A DNA stretch of 64,000 nt, taken from contig OX438744.1 of NCBI GenBank assembly GCA_949316235.1, positions 496,001-560,000 on the forward strand. Direction: 5' to 3'. A program made the position numbers and the translations under genes. Below the pieces are notes generated by a model. That model saw nothing but the letters and a program-made list of their open reading frames with translations, was not told the DNA's origin and did no database searches. Positions 31,929 through 42,254 of this stretch are shown in pieces. The stretch comes from Oegoconia quadripuncta (lineage: Eukaryota > Arthropoda > Insecta > Lepidoptera > Autostichidae). How positions within the stretch are numbered: the first letter of the stretch is position 1; each line of letters starts with the position of its first letter.

Positions 31929-32195
31929 CAGATAAGTTACACAATATGTAACAAAATAACAACTTTTAAACTAATATACTATAATTAAATTAGTTTAAAT
32001 AGATTAGTTTAAAAGTTGTTATTTTGTAAGTGTGTTAGTTACTAATATATAGTATATTAGTTTAAAAGTTATTGTTTTGTAAATGTGTTAGTTTCTAATA
32101 TAGTGTATTAGTAAGTAATATTGTATATTAGTAACTAATATGTAGTATATTAGTTTAAAAGTTGTGGTTTTGTTACATATTGTGTAAGTTATCTG
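31929..32195. mobile_element. MITE-E, TA-flanked
   Basis: CAGATAAGTTACACAATATG inverted as CATATTGTGTAAGTTATCTG. TA on both outer sides (31927-31928, 32196-32197). The inside contains diverged tandem copies of TTAGTTTAAAAGTTGTTATT. No ORF. Confidence 0.75.
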
Positions 32196-32837
32196 TAAAA
32201 ATTGAATTCCTTTCCTTTTTTCAAGCTTTTATTTACTTTACAATTTTATTTTATTTTTATTTTATTTTATTAAGGACAACAAACAGCTGCACAATTTATA
32301 TACTTAATCTAGTCTTACAAAATGATGTGGATCATTGTACAACCAGCAACGTTATCCACAGGTTACTATTTCGAAGACGAATACAGTGGGTACACAATTG
32401 GTTAAATTTAACACTATATCTTGAATATACCTAAGCTAAGTTTAACAATATTACCTACCTTATTTACAATGTTCGTATGTACATAAGTAAGTATGTAAGT
32501 TTTCCGTTTCAAAATGTTGTTGACCTAAAGGTTAACTGGAAGTGATCGATTTTGGTGATAAAGGTCGCCAAATTGTACTTTCTACTCTTACAAAATTTCG
32601 GTAACTCTCATTTTCGTTTGCCTGCTTTCCCTTTCCATTTAGTTAGACATTTCGCTTAAGATCGCTAGTCTTTGAATATGGTTTCAAATTTCTGCACAAA
32701 CGAGCTAAGTCCCACCCACCTGGCAATTTTACTGTTACCCGAGGAAAGCTATTACAGGTGTAACCTTTCACAGAAAAGGACCTACGACGTCAAATACAGA
32801 CTCAATGACATTCCGAGGAATCAGTTTACCTACGCTT
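32196..32837. other. LINE-tail-like debris and spacer
   Basis: 32238-32440 resembles a minus-strand LINE 3' end (ATTTTATTTTATTAAGGAC..). 32515-32595 is a decayed RJ piece (GTTAACTGGAAGTGATCGAT). No gene. Confidence 0.35.
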
Positions 32838-32885
32838 AATCTAACTAACATTATAATTGCGAAAGTTGGGGTGTTTGTTGCTCAA
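32838..32885 (+). mobile_element. HEL 5' end
   Basis: CTAACTAACATTATAATTGC.. GGTGTTTGTTGCTC is cut off by the following S5 insertion. Confidence 0.5.
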
Positions 32886-32892
32886 GCTGTTG

Positions 32893-33311
32893 TTGTAGTG
32901 GTAGAGCCACGCTGTAAGCTATTAGCTTGCAGCATGAATGGCCCGGCTCGACCGGGGAAGTACCACCCTCTCGCAGAAGACCGACGTCTGAGTAGTGGCA
33001 TTTAGCCACTGCGCTTCGTCCGGTGAGCGAGGGCGCCGGAGGCCCACCTTCCAGTCTCTCTCCAGAATGGTAGCGGTATTTAAAGAGTTAGTACCCCAGG
33101 AGGGTACCAGCACTATTAGTGCTGGAGAATCCCTCATCGCTCAGGCTGCCCTACTTATTCTGGGGTGGACACCTTCCTCAAAGGCCGGCAACGCATCTGT
33201 GGCCCTTTTGGTGTTGCGGGTGTCCATGGGCGGCGGTGATTGCTTTCCATCAGGTGACCCGCATGCTCGTTTGCCGCCCTCTCATATAAAAAAAAAAAGA
33301 AAAAAAAAAAA
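32893..33311 (+). mobile_element. SINE S5, full length, copy 1
   Basis: Head GCCACGCTGTAAGCTATTAG..GGCTCGACCGGGGAAGTACC, middle through CCCTACTTATTCTGGGG, and a tail from about 33170 nearly identical to the LINE LA 3' end, then an A-rich run. The long frame over it (32995-33948) is an artefact of joining to LG. Confidence 0.85.
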
Positions 33312-33835
33312 GCTCGGCGAAACGGATAAAACAAAGGATGATATTTTGGTAATAGGTCGAACATACCCTGGAAACAGGATATTTACTGTGTTGGTGAAAT
33401 TTGGACACTTGAAGTGCGCTGTGAACCAGGCTACACTGTACACTGTTTACTATGCGTTAGCAGACTCACTACTCTCTTATGGGTTGGCTAGCTACGGCCA
33501 AACATTTAAAACCTATCTAGATAAAATAAAACAACTTCAAATACGCTTCATGAAAATGTTGGTAGGCAAAAAGATAAAACAACAATGTAAAAATAATTAT
33601 GATAAACTGTTTTTACACTGCAATATGCTGCCAATTCATGAGAGAGTGGTGTGGTTAATTGCGTTAGAACAATTTTCAAGTGATAAGTTTAAGAAACGAG
33701 TAACTTATACAAAGCTAAAGAGAAAAATAGAAAAGGGAGTATTTATTGTATCTAAGATTAACAACTATTATGGCCAAAGAACCAGAAAATTTCTAGTGCC
33801 CAAATTAAAAATAAATTGCCTATATGTTAATCCAG
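33312..33835 (+). mobile_element. LINE LG, ORF2 C-terminal part
   Basis: Reads LYTVYYALADSLLSYGLASY, DKIKQLQIRFMKMLVGKK and MLPIHERVVWLIALEQF, a jockey/CR1-like C-terminal region. It is in one frame for about 170 codons, so it is fairly intact. No other copy was seen in the window. Confidence 0.72.
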
Positions 33836-33844
33836 GTCCTAATC

Positions 33845-33957
33845 TGTATACCAACCAAAATTCATCCAAATCCGTCTATCGGTATAGGCGTGAAGAGGTA
33901 ACAAACATACATACAGACAAACACACACAGAAACTTTCGCATTTATAACATTAGTTG
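33845..33957 (-). mobile_element. HEL 5' end, minus
   Basis: CATTTATAACATTAGTTGGG at the right is the inverse of the HEL start. CGTCTATCGGTATAGGCGTG is the usual inner text. With 32838-32885 it forms inverted HEL starts around S5 and LG. Confidence 0.55.
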
Positions 33958-34403
33958 GGAAAGTTGGGATATACAATTCAGCATTCACAAATTTATTCCG
34001 TCTTCAGGTACACTTATAATTCATAAATTCACCTACAGTATAGAAATTACATTCATTGTGCCACATGTCCAAGTGATTCTTAAATTTATTTAAAGTTATT
34101 TTTTTTTATATTATTTGCATTATCTAAATTAATCTCGAATGTCAAGGACAATAGAGTCAACACAGCATTCACAAACAAATGTCGGGACTCATAAATTTAC
34201 TTTAAATGTTGACTTTAAAGTATGAGCTGTAGACTTGACACGATCTCGTTTATTCATTCAAAGACATCCATATTTTATAAACGGATTATTGTTTAAACAA
34301 CTTCCACTGTGAAAGAGCGGAGACTTCTGACACAGATATCTATTTACTAGTTGCTATGTATCATTCTCAAACTAATTTTCTTATTTTCGGATTCACGATT
34401 ATA
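33958..34403. other. No gene recognised
   Basis: AT-rich spacer. Confidence 0.3.
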
Positions 34404-34816
34404 TTGGGTCTTTACCTATGAAATTGGAGTTTTTTTCTTCGTTAATCATATGTACCAATTCCTGCGATTTTCAAAGCTATATCCAAATTTGTTTATTTGG
34501 AAAATGGAATATTATTTCAAGGTTTCACATGAAATATTTTTAATTTCTGGGCTAAATCACATAATAAAAAAAAATTGAACATAACTCTTTTCGTGTGCTT
34601 CCCATAATCATTTCTTAGATTCGCTGAAACTTTTATAAAGCGGTTACTTTAAAAATTTACGCTGCCTGTACTTAACTTAATGTTATCCGATAATACACAC
34701 AAAGTTTAGCTTAATTTGGATTTGCCGTTCCCAAAAAAATCAAACATGTTTGTATGGAGAAAACAGAAAAAAAAAATTCTTCATACAAAACGCCAATTTC
34801 ATAGGTAAGGACCTAA
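34404..34816. mobile_element. MITE-D, copy 1
   Basis: Ends TTGGGTCTTTACCTATGAAA / inverse TTAGGTCCTTACCTATGAAA. The 413-bp body is non-coding and matches 54060-54480 in the opposite orientation. Termini match the mariner relic at 6559-7211. Confidence 0.83.
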
Positions 34817-35274
34817 TTTAATGCTCCAAAAACCTGTTTAAATTGATATCAAGTTCCACAACAACAAACAAGTGGTTAGGTATTACATGTATACAACCAA
34901 CTTTGTAAGTCACTTAAAACAGACAAATAGAGACTTCCACATAGCTTACTAAGTAGATATAGAGTAATTTACATACCAAATAGACAAACCTATAACTTCT
35001 CAAGGACGACGTAATAGACAAAGTTCGTAAGCTTCATACAAACAGGGGCGTAATGTATCATTATTTATGATTCTGTTGTCTCGTGAGGAAAACGTAGGTA
35101 AGATGTTTTTTTTTGAAAGAAGACATTGTTTTCAATTTTGCTAAAAACCAGGTGGTGATATCTTTTAACCCCTAAAGTTAAAAGCTTGAAAAGGTAGAAT
35201 TCATTCACGATTTGCTTAATTCGATCAGATTCTGCCCGAGTCGAATCCGAGGTTTTGTCTCAATTCTATAGATT
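34817..35274. other. No gene recognised
   Basis: AT-rich spacer. Confidence 0.3.
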
Positions 35275-35700
35275 TGCTTTACAGATTCCTGTCTCTACAA
35301 ATTCCCAATTCTACAGACTCTTAATTTTACAAATATCCAAATCTACAGATTCCCAATCCGACAGAATCGTAATTGTACAGATTCCCAATTCTACAGACTC
35401 CCAACTCAACAGATTACCAACTCAACAGATTACCAACTCAACAGATTACCAACTCAACAGATTACCAACTCAACAAATTACCAACTCAACAGATTACCAA
35501 CTCAACAGATTACCAACTCAACAGATTACCAACTCAACAGATTACCAACTCAACAGATTACCAACCCTACAGATTCGTAATTCTACAAATTCCCAACTTT
35601 ACAAACTCTTAATTGAACGGATTCCCATCTCCACAGATTCCCAATTCTACAGATTTCCAGCAATACACTTTCCCAACCCAACTCTACAGATTTTTTTGTG
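35275..35700. repeat. 16-bp minisatellite
   Basis: About ten nearly identical units of ACAGATTACCAACTCA at about 35405-35572, flanked on both sides by diverged units (ACAGATTCCCAATTCT type). 16-bp units without stops keep all three frames open, which explains the long frames here. Not a gene. Confidence 0.88.
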
Positions 35701-35954
35701 TTTTTTTTAAGTTAATTAAGAAGGCATGATCGACCTTCCCGAATGACTGGAAACGTTGTCAACGTAATCGAATGATTAGTGATAGTGCCATTCGAAGTCG
35801 CATATCGCTAATAACGAAACTGTAAGCGATGTGTGTTATGAAAACTCTTTTATAGAATGTTGTACTTTTTTTCCACTAACGCGGTTGCTACATTGTTTCG
35901 TATTTTTTCATTGTCAAAAGAATATTGTATTATAGGTAAGGCTTATTATAATCG
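35701..35954. other. Spacer
   Basis: Nothing recognised. Confidence 0.3.
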
Positions 35955-36305
35955 GGGCGATGTAGTCGTCGGACGCGGCCCGGGAGAGGATGACACCGAG
36001 GAGACCGGGGGGTGTCGTGGCATCGGGCCCTGCCGCGCTTTATACCGCTCGCTGATCGCGGTGTGAGGCACGACAGCGCCCCCTACGGAGGGTGCGCTAG
36101 ACGCCCTCCGGGAATGGGCCTCCCCTTGTGAGAGGGGGGCGGGGGGGGGGCCTGGAGCCACCTATGCGTTCCCAGGTCCTCTCTACTGCCGAAGAAGGTC
36201 GCCGCGAGGTTTTAGTGGGTATCCCTCACGTCAGGGAGGGGAGTCCCACATAACCGTCTCGCCGTTTTCCAGGCGAGCGGTAAGCATAAGGCGTTTCCCC
36301 TCCAA
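35955..36305 (-). repeat. GC-rich repeat RG, copy 2
   Basis: CGCTGATCGCGGTGTGAGGC..GGCGAGCGGTAAGC is the inverse of 19797-20032 and extends further at the left. It includes a G-run near 36136-36150. Confidence 0.6.
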
Positions 36306-36339
36306 AAAAAAAAATTGTAAGGATTAATAAAAGCGAAGA

Positions 36340-36717
36340 CCACGCTGTAAGCTATTAGCTTGCAGCATGAATGGGCCGGCTCGACCGGGGAAGTACCACC
36401 CTCTCGCAGAAGACCGACGTCTGAGTAGTGGAATTTTGCCACTGCGCTTCGTCCGGTGAGCGAGGGCGCCGGAGGCCCACCTTCCAGTCTCTCTCCAGAA
36501 TGGTAGCGGTATTTAAAGAGTTAGTACCCCAGGAGGGTACCAGCACTATTAGTGCTGGAGAATCCCTCATCGCTCAGGCTGCCCTACTTATTCTGGGGTG
36601 GACACCTTCCTCAAAGGCCGGCAACGCATCTGTGACCCTTTTGGTGTTGCGGGTGTCCATGGGCGGCGGTGATTGCTTTCCATCAGGTGACCCGCATGCT
36701 CGTTTGCCGCCCTCTCA

Positions 36718-36749
<32 letters not shown>
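36340..36749 (+). mobile_element. SINE S5, copy 2
   Basis: Nearly identical to copies at 32893 and 53612, with a 29-A tail. AAGACC at 36336-36341 and after the A run is a likely short target duplication. Confidence 0.87.
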
Positions 36750-36751
<2 letters not shown>

Positions 36752-37337
36752 CCCTGCGTTATTATTTATATGTAGCTAGACACGGCACTATGGAGATCGC
36801 AACAATGTGAATATGAGCAATACCCTTGTCACTAAAATTTACTTTGAATATATTATGCCACAAGTTATCATCAAACCGAGAGGACCCTGTAATAAAATAA
36901 CATTGCTCCCTGTTAAACGTCACGTTCTCGCTAACTGCTTTATCAACTTACCCTCAATTACCGAGAATTACCTCAACTATTACCCTATTCCATCCGATGC
37001 TCCTGGGCCCAACCCAGATAAAGGAACCAATGTATATAACGAGAAAATTGAAGGTTAAACTCTAGATATGTAGTGGTAGGATGACGTCCCTCTAAGGTAA
37101 AGCCATGAAACCCTCTGTAAGTTTCAATATACGTGCCGTGGAAGTTGTGATGCATGCATATTGGGACATCAAAGGCGTTCTTTGTTTTGAGTGCAAGTGA
37201 TCGGTGGTCGCGTTTTGGAGATATGTAGCTGAATATATGTTAGTATTTTGTTTTCCGGTTCGTATCGTAAAATTCTTGAAGAAATCAAAAATTGTTTGAA
37301 ACATCCAAGTGTTTCACGTAATATTTGGCTACAGCAT
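36750..37337. other. No gene recognised
   Basis: An 83-codon + frame (36807-37058) has no known signature. Nothing else seen. Confidence 0.3.
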
Positions 37338-37930
37338 TATTTTAACCGCCTAGTTTACGATTCGGAGGACGCGGGTTCGATCCCCAGGTACATGTTTAAG
37401 TACTCGGTTTGGTTGGTGGCAGGGCATTTTAAATGTCCGCCTGGCTAGCTACCACCATCTTATCTAAATCTGCCGCCAATCAGCAGATCCCACCTCCGCT
37501 CTCCTCCCACTGTAACTCCTGTAAGTCAGGATCAACAGTGGTACTCTGCACGGTGCCTACTGAAGGTAGACGGTGCCCTACGTGACTCTATTGCTACCTT
37601 GGACCCCAGACTAATTAAAGAAAGAATTTAAGGGTGAAAAATAGGAAAGAAAGAAAGTCCCACCTCCCCCCCAGCAAATGGGAGTGTAGCTAATGTGACG
37701 CAAAAAGCCAAAGCGGCTAACCCTATGGGGGAGAGAGTCGAGTGAAGCACGACTCCCTAATTTAGCTCGACTCCCTAATTTCAGCAGTGTTAATAGCATT
37801 GTTGTGTTCCGGTTGTCAGAGATAAGACAGCCAGTCCTCCAAATGTGTTGGGCTTTCTGGGTCAGTACGCTTCCACCTTCGACCTCATCTTCACTTAACA
37901 TCAGGTGTGATTGAGGTCAAGTGTGCATAA
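37338..37930 (+). mobile_element. SINE S1 interrupted by element X
   Basis: Head from TAGTTTACGATTCGGAGG with GGTTCGATCCC, body to GCCGCCAATCAGCAG, then X, then CAGCAGTGTTAATAGCATTG to the S1 tail. Removing X and one TCAGCAG restores a continuous S1. Confidence 0.88.
37487..37780 (+). mobile_element. Element X, copy 2, with 7-bp target duplication
   Basis: 294 bp from ATCCCACCTCCGCTC to CTCCCTAATT, bounded by TCAGCAG (37480-37486, 37781-37787). The 3' end has two units of an 18-bp motif. No inverted repeats, no ORF, no poly(A), no recognisable Pol III head. Confidence 0.82.
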
Positions 37931-38479
37931 ATAAAATGTATTATTACAATGGATTTGTTAGATCATTCTCCCGAACTTATTATTTCTTCATAGCAAATTT
38001 TCCGTTCGCATATTTCCCCGAAAGTTCTTATTGCACACAGCGTGCAGTCTCTTCAAAATATAATAATCACCATCATCAATCCACACTAGGGCACTGCTGG
38101 ACATAGAGTACACAGAAATCCATCGGCTGTATGTAAAATAATTTAACATTTTCAAGTGATTCTTTTACAACCCTTACACTTGTCCCATCTGTCACACAAC
38201 CTAGTATCACGTCACACAGTTTTAGGGTCAAAAAGGGTGAATCTGGGATCAGGTTATTGTTATTAATGAAGTTTCAACTTTGCCTCACTCCAAGAGCCTT
38301 TAAAGCTCTTCCATCAACTTACACGATCGCGTAGTTTGTTGGGCGTCGGGTTACTTTGTAATCCATCGAGACTTTAACTGTATTAGTAGAAGAGATATAA
38401 TATTATGTTTTGGTAGAACAAGATGACTTAACTATTATCAATCCCTTGTGCAGGAGTTTAAATTTAAGTCCGTTTCTTA
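37931..38479. other. No gene recognised
   Basis: 38058-38107 has a LINE-tail-like snippet (CACACTAGGGCACTGCTGGA). Otherwise single-copy-like. Confidence 0.3.
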
Positions 38480-38760
38480 ATCTTGTAGGGACACAATGTA
38501 TGTGACGTAATGCGTACTCAAATGTTATCAGTGGGTTAGCGAACGAATGCACCGCGTGGGCTCGCCAGTCGTCCCCCGTCGCGCTGCTCGCTAACCCGCC
38601 CACGTGCACCGTGTTCTATATAATATTGTTTCGTATAATTTTAGAGTCAAATAAATAAACAACTGTGAATGTGAATCTCTCGTTTTCCTTATCGATACAC
38701 TGCACACCTTCTGATTGACGTAGAGCAAAAGACATATCTATTACAATAGTAAATACATGT
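38480..38760 (+). repeat. Possible solo LTR
   Basis: TGTAGGGACACAATG at the left, a TATATAATA box near 38620, AATAAATAAA near 38650, and TATTACA near 38746. This order fits an LTR, but no clear target duplication is visible and the ends are uncertain. Confidence 0.25.
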
Positions 38761-38949
38761 TAGTCATTGGATAATTACGTTTAACAGCGTTTGCAATAAG
38801 ACAATCACTGAATCGATGAAAAAATTTGCGTTCCATAAATAAATTTCTTCCATCATTATGTGAAACAGTCGCTATCAGGTTTTGATGGCCTAGTATCAGT
38901 GCTACAGTGCACATTAAGAACCTTAGTATAGTCATAGCTTTCTCTCTCT

Positions 38950-39225
38950 TTAGGGGGCGAGGAGGATAAGTCACGTAACGAGCAAAATGGAGAGGACGAT
39001 GCTCGGTGTTTCACTACGTGATCGTATCAGGAATGGAGAAATCCATAGGCGCATGAAGGTCACCGACGTAGGCCAGCGGATTAACATGTTGATGTGGCCA
39101 AGGATAGGGCACATAGCTCGAAGAACTGATAGCCGGTGGGCCATTAAAGTTTTCGAGTGGGACCATACACTGCTAAACGCAAAGTAGGATGTCCACTCAC
39201 AAGATGGACAGGCGACCTAAATAAA
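38950..39225 (+). mobile_element. RTE-like LINE LR2, ORF C-terminus
   Basis: Reads MERTMLGVSLRDRIRNGEIH, then VTDVGQRINMLMWPRIGHIA and RRTDSRWAIKVFEW, then a stop where homologues continue with an arginine-rich end. Clear C-terminal region of an RTE/BovB-type endonuclease-reverse transcriptase. No second copy in the window. Confidence 0.78.
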
Positions 39226-40675
39226 TAATAATAGGGCTTATGAGAGTATGTATGAGAGTATGTCTGTATGTATATAAGATCTAATAAAATTACCCCAACA
39301 AACTTTGGCAATTGCACGTACATGACAATAAAATAATAAATTCATTAAAAAACTAGCCTTAAAAGTTTTGTTGCCGAGTAAAAAAATTAAATGTAAGTGC
39401 AGATGAAAATACAAATTAACAGACTTACTTCATTTCGATTGTACCTTATTTTATCAATGAGAAAAAATAGGCAACGTCCATATGGAAGACGACAAAGGGG
39501 GTGGCGGGGCACAGGGCGCAACCAATCACAGCAAGTTGCGGCGGCGCCGTCAGGGCAAGCGCGGGCGGCGAGCGGCGAGTGATCGCCTTTCGGCGTCTTC
39601 AAAGACACCGCGGCACGTGTTTGAGTGTCGTGGCAAAGTACTTAGAGCGCGCGGCCATTATGGTCCAACTCACAAAATTTACATTTCTTAATTAAATTTT
39701 TTGAATAAAATCTGTTAACTTTAATGTTTATTTTTTATTTTTTTCATAACAGGTACATCCTATACATACACTCTGCAACGTTTGTCGGGTTAATTTTGTT
39801 AGACCTTATAACCTACTACGGCTTCGATAGGTTTAAACTTTTCAAATCGATTCAACTGTTTTGGTACCACAATGCGACAGACAGGCAACGATCTCAAAGT
39901 TATAACACGTGTCGGCAGTGTTTAAAAAGGCAATTTTTCACAAGGTCTTTGGCCGATGATTTTGGAGGCGTCGTATATGAAAACGATAATTGGTTTCTTA
40001 CGTATCGGGCCATAGATAAGGATACAAGTGGAGTTTAGCACGTAACAAAACTCCATAAAACAATATCGAACACCTGGCATCTTCGGGGGACGTTAGCAGG
40101 AGAGCTTATTTCCTCGCTTTACGCGCTACTAACACGGCGAAATGCTCTTTTTATAGGCCAAGAGACGACGCAGTAAATTTGAGTGCTTCCTGGCCTAAGC
40201 TCTCCTAAGCCCGGAGCGAGTAATTTCGTTTTATTAAGTTTCTTGCCGTCATACAGCGTATTAAACTCGGCACTTATTTGACATGAAGAACGGTTTCGCG
40301 ACCGTTTTACTGGGTATTTTTAAACGGTTATTTAATTTTAGCGATGTATTATGAGCTCACGGTGAAGGTGACAATTGCAGCAAAAGTGTTTTGCTCACTC
40401 GCAAAGGAATGAGAAGTCATGTCTTCTGAACATTCTGTCTTCTTCAATTCTTGTCTCACAAAGGAGCATTATGGTAATCACCAGGTGGTAGGAGTCTTTG
40501 CCATGAGGCCGGCTGGATACTACCTTCTTAGCTATTTCTGCTGCCAAGGGTTAAGGTCCACAGTTGTCTTCTGGTGGGAAAGAAACGCGGTGCCAAAACG
40601 GTCTAGGATAAAATATATTCAGGAATATACATTCAAATAAGTCAGTGTCAATAAGATTTATTTTTAATTTTAAAC
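39226..40675. other. No confirmed gene; GC-rich island at 39475-39680
   Basis: 39475-39680 is rich in GGCGG/GCGCGG runs and open in several frames, a composition effect. I find no protein family, start or splice context. It could be a conserved or recently acquired segment. The remainder is AT-rich. Confidence 0.3.
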
Positions 40676-40715
40676 AATTTTCCTGCACGAAGTTGTAAAT
40701 TTCGTGCAGGAAAAT
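40676..40715. repeat. 14-bp-arm hairpin
   Basis: TTTTCCTGCACGAA and TTTCGTGCAGGAAAA are perfect inverses around an 8-base spacer. Confidence 0.7.
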
Positions 40716-40764
40716 ACAAAGAGAATTTACACACTTTAATAGAACCCTTAGTTAAACTTAGTAC

Positions 40765-40885
40765 TGACTACCGATAGGACTACGGGCAATTTGATTTGCC
40801 CGTGGTCCGATTGATAGAACCACAGGCAAAAACAATTGCCCATGGATCGACCAGTAGAACTCGGCGATCGGACCACAGCCAATAA
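40765..40885. repeat. Cluster of short palindromes
   Basis: GGACTACGGGCAA / TTGCCCGTGGTCC, then ACCACAGGCAA / TTGCCCATGGAT, then GATCGGACCACAGCC. The recurring GGACCACGGGCAA-like word alternates in orientation. Confidence 0.55.
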
Positions 40886-41266
40886 ACGGAAAAGAGAGCT
40901 AGTGAAATTACAGAATTTAAATTCTCATGGTGACTAAAAATCTGTAAACCTTGTTTGATATCTAAAGTATTGACCATATATAGAGGACACGGACCTTCCC
41001 GGCTCTATCCTCCTCTTGATTAATTAACTACCATTGGTCTTGTATATGTTTGTGGAAAGTTTAGCTTTGTTTGCAGCAACACTGTTGGGTCTGTCATTCA
41101 CTTCTCGTTCGCTGTCTTTGTACGTAATTTGCAATAAAAATGAATTGAATTGGTAAAATTGGCGTTTCTTTAATGAAGACCCAATACAAATCAAAAAATC
41201 TTACAGTTTAATTACTCTCTGTATAAAGTGCGCAATTTAAGGTACCACATCATATCAACTGGTAAA
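40886..41266. other. No gene recognised
   Basis: AATTGGCGTTTCTTTAATGA near 41158 may be a worn MITE-D end. Otherwise nothing. Confidence 0.3.
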
Positions 41267-41412
41267 ACCGCCTCCGTGGCTCAATGTAAACAACATTGGG
41301 TTTACGATTCGGAGGTCGCGGGTTCGATCCCCAGCGGGGTACATGTTTAGTTTGTAGGTCATTTTAAATGTCCACCTGGCTAGCTACCACCATTTTATCT
41401 AAAAATTGTGCA
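41267..41412 (+). mobile_element. SINE S1, head half
   Basis: CCGTGGCTCAATGTAAACAA, GGTTCGATCCCCAGCGGGGT, body to TAGCTACCACCATTTT, then GTGCATAAAAAAA. The middle is deleted. Confidence 0.83.
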
Positions 41413-41442
41413 TAAAAAAATATTGGATGAATTTATTTAGAT

Positions 41443-41645
41443 CTTTTTTTATGCCCTACGGATTAGCACTTGACCCCAATCACACCTGATGTTAAGTGAA
41501 GATAAGGCCGAAGGTGGAAACGTACTGACCCAGAAACCCTATCTCATTTTCATTTTCTCATTAACATTGCTGTTTAGCGGCGGTGGTAACCCGCGACCTC
41601 CGATTAGTAAACTCTATGTTGTTAAAATTGCGCCTCGGAGGGTTT
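41443..41645 (-). mobile_element. SINE S1, internally deleted
   Basis: GGATTAGCACTTGACCCCAA tail, CCCGCGACCTCCGATTAG head remnant. Together with 41267-41412 it forms an inverted S1 pair 30 bp apart. Confidence 0.78.
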
Positions 41646-42254
41646 CAGGCGAAGCATTGCTTCGACCATTACACGTGAGTACGCCGTTGTCAAGGATCTC
41701 TTCTTATGGTCGAATACATCTATTTTCGTGGATGCCGCAAAAGACCTAAGGGGCTATAAGTACAACAGCATAGACGCGCAGCAGCGTTTTGAATGCACTA
41801 AGAAAACTCAGGGCAAAAAATTGCGATTCAAAATTAGGGCAAATTCTAGTCTATCCATGGAAAATATTTCCAGAATCCCAGAGGTTTAAATAGTGTGGAA
41901 ATGAATATAAAATATGTGACGTAATACCGCTGTCACTCTATTTATTGAATCTAATAGTTTCCAGAACAATGGAAGGTAATTAATCTCACTCAACTAAACG
42001 CTCAAATATTTAATTAAGGACGCGCCCTCTCGATATAATTTTAGACACAAATACCACTCAATGTCAGAGGCAGCTCCTCTATAATTTAGGTGACATCTTA
42101 AGATAGAGGGACTTCAAAGCTACGTTTCAAAGCGAATTCCATTCGAATTGTTGGGTAATTGTTCGCAACAATTAACACAGCAACAAGGCTGCCGGCTGGA
42201 GTCAGGATTCTGTTCATTAGATATATAGATATAATTAAAGTGATTACTCATTTA
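41646..42254. other. No gene recognised
   Basis: Single-copy-like sequence. Confidence 0.3.

Noticed and set aside
32995..33948. 317-codon protein-coding gene
   Set aside because: The frame runs through SINE S5, its A-rich tail and then LINE LG. It is a chance fusion of two mobile elements.
35255..35710. 151-codon repeat protein
   Set aside because: Produced by the 16-bp minisatellite, which has no stop in any frame; unit length is not a multiple of three.
39397..39691. Arginine/glycine-rich small proteins in the GC-rich island
   Set aside because: Several overlapping frames are open because of composition; no family, start context or splice site supports any.
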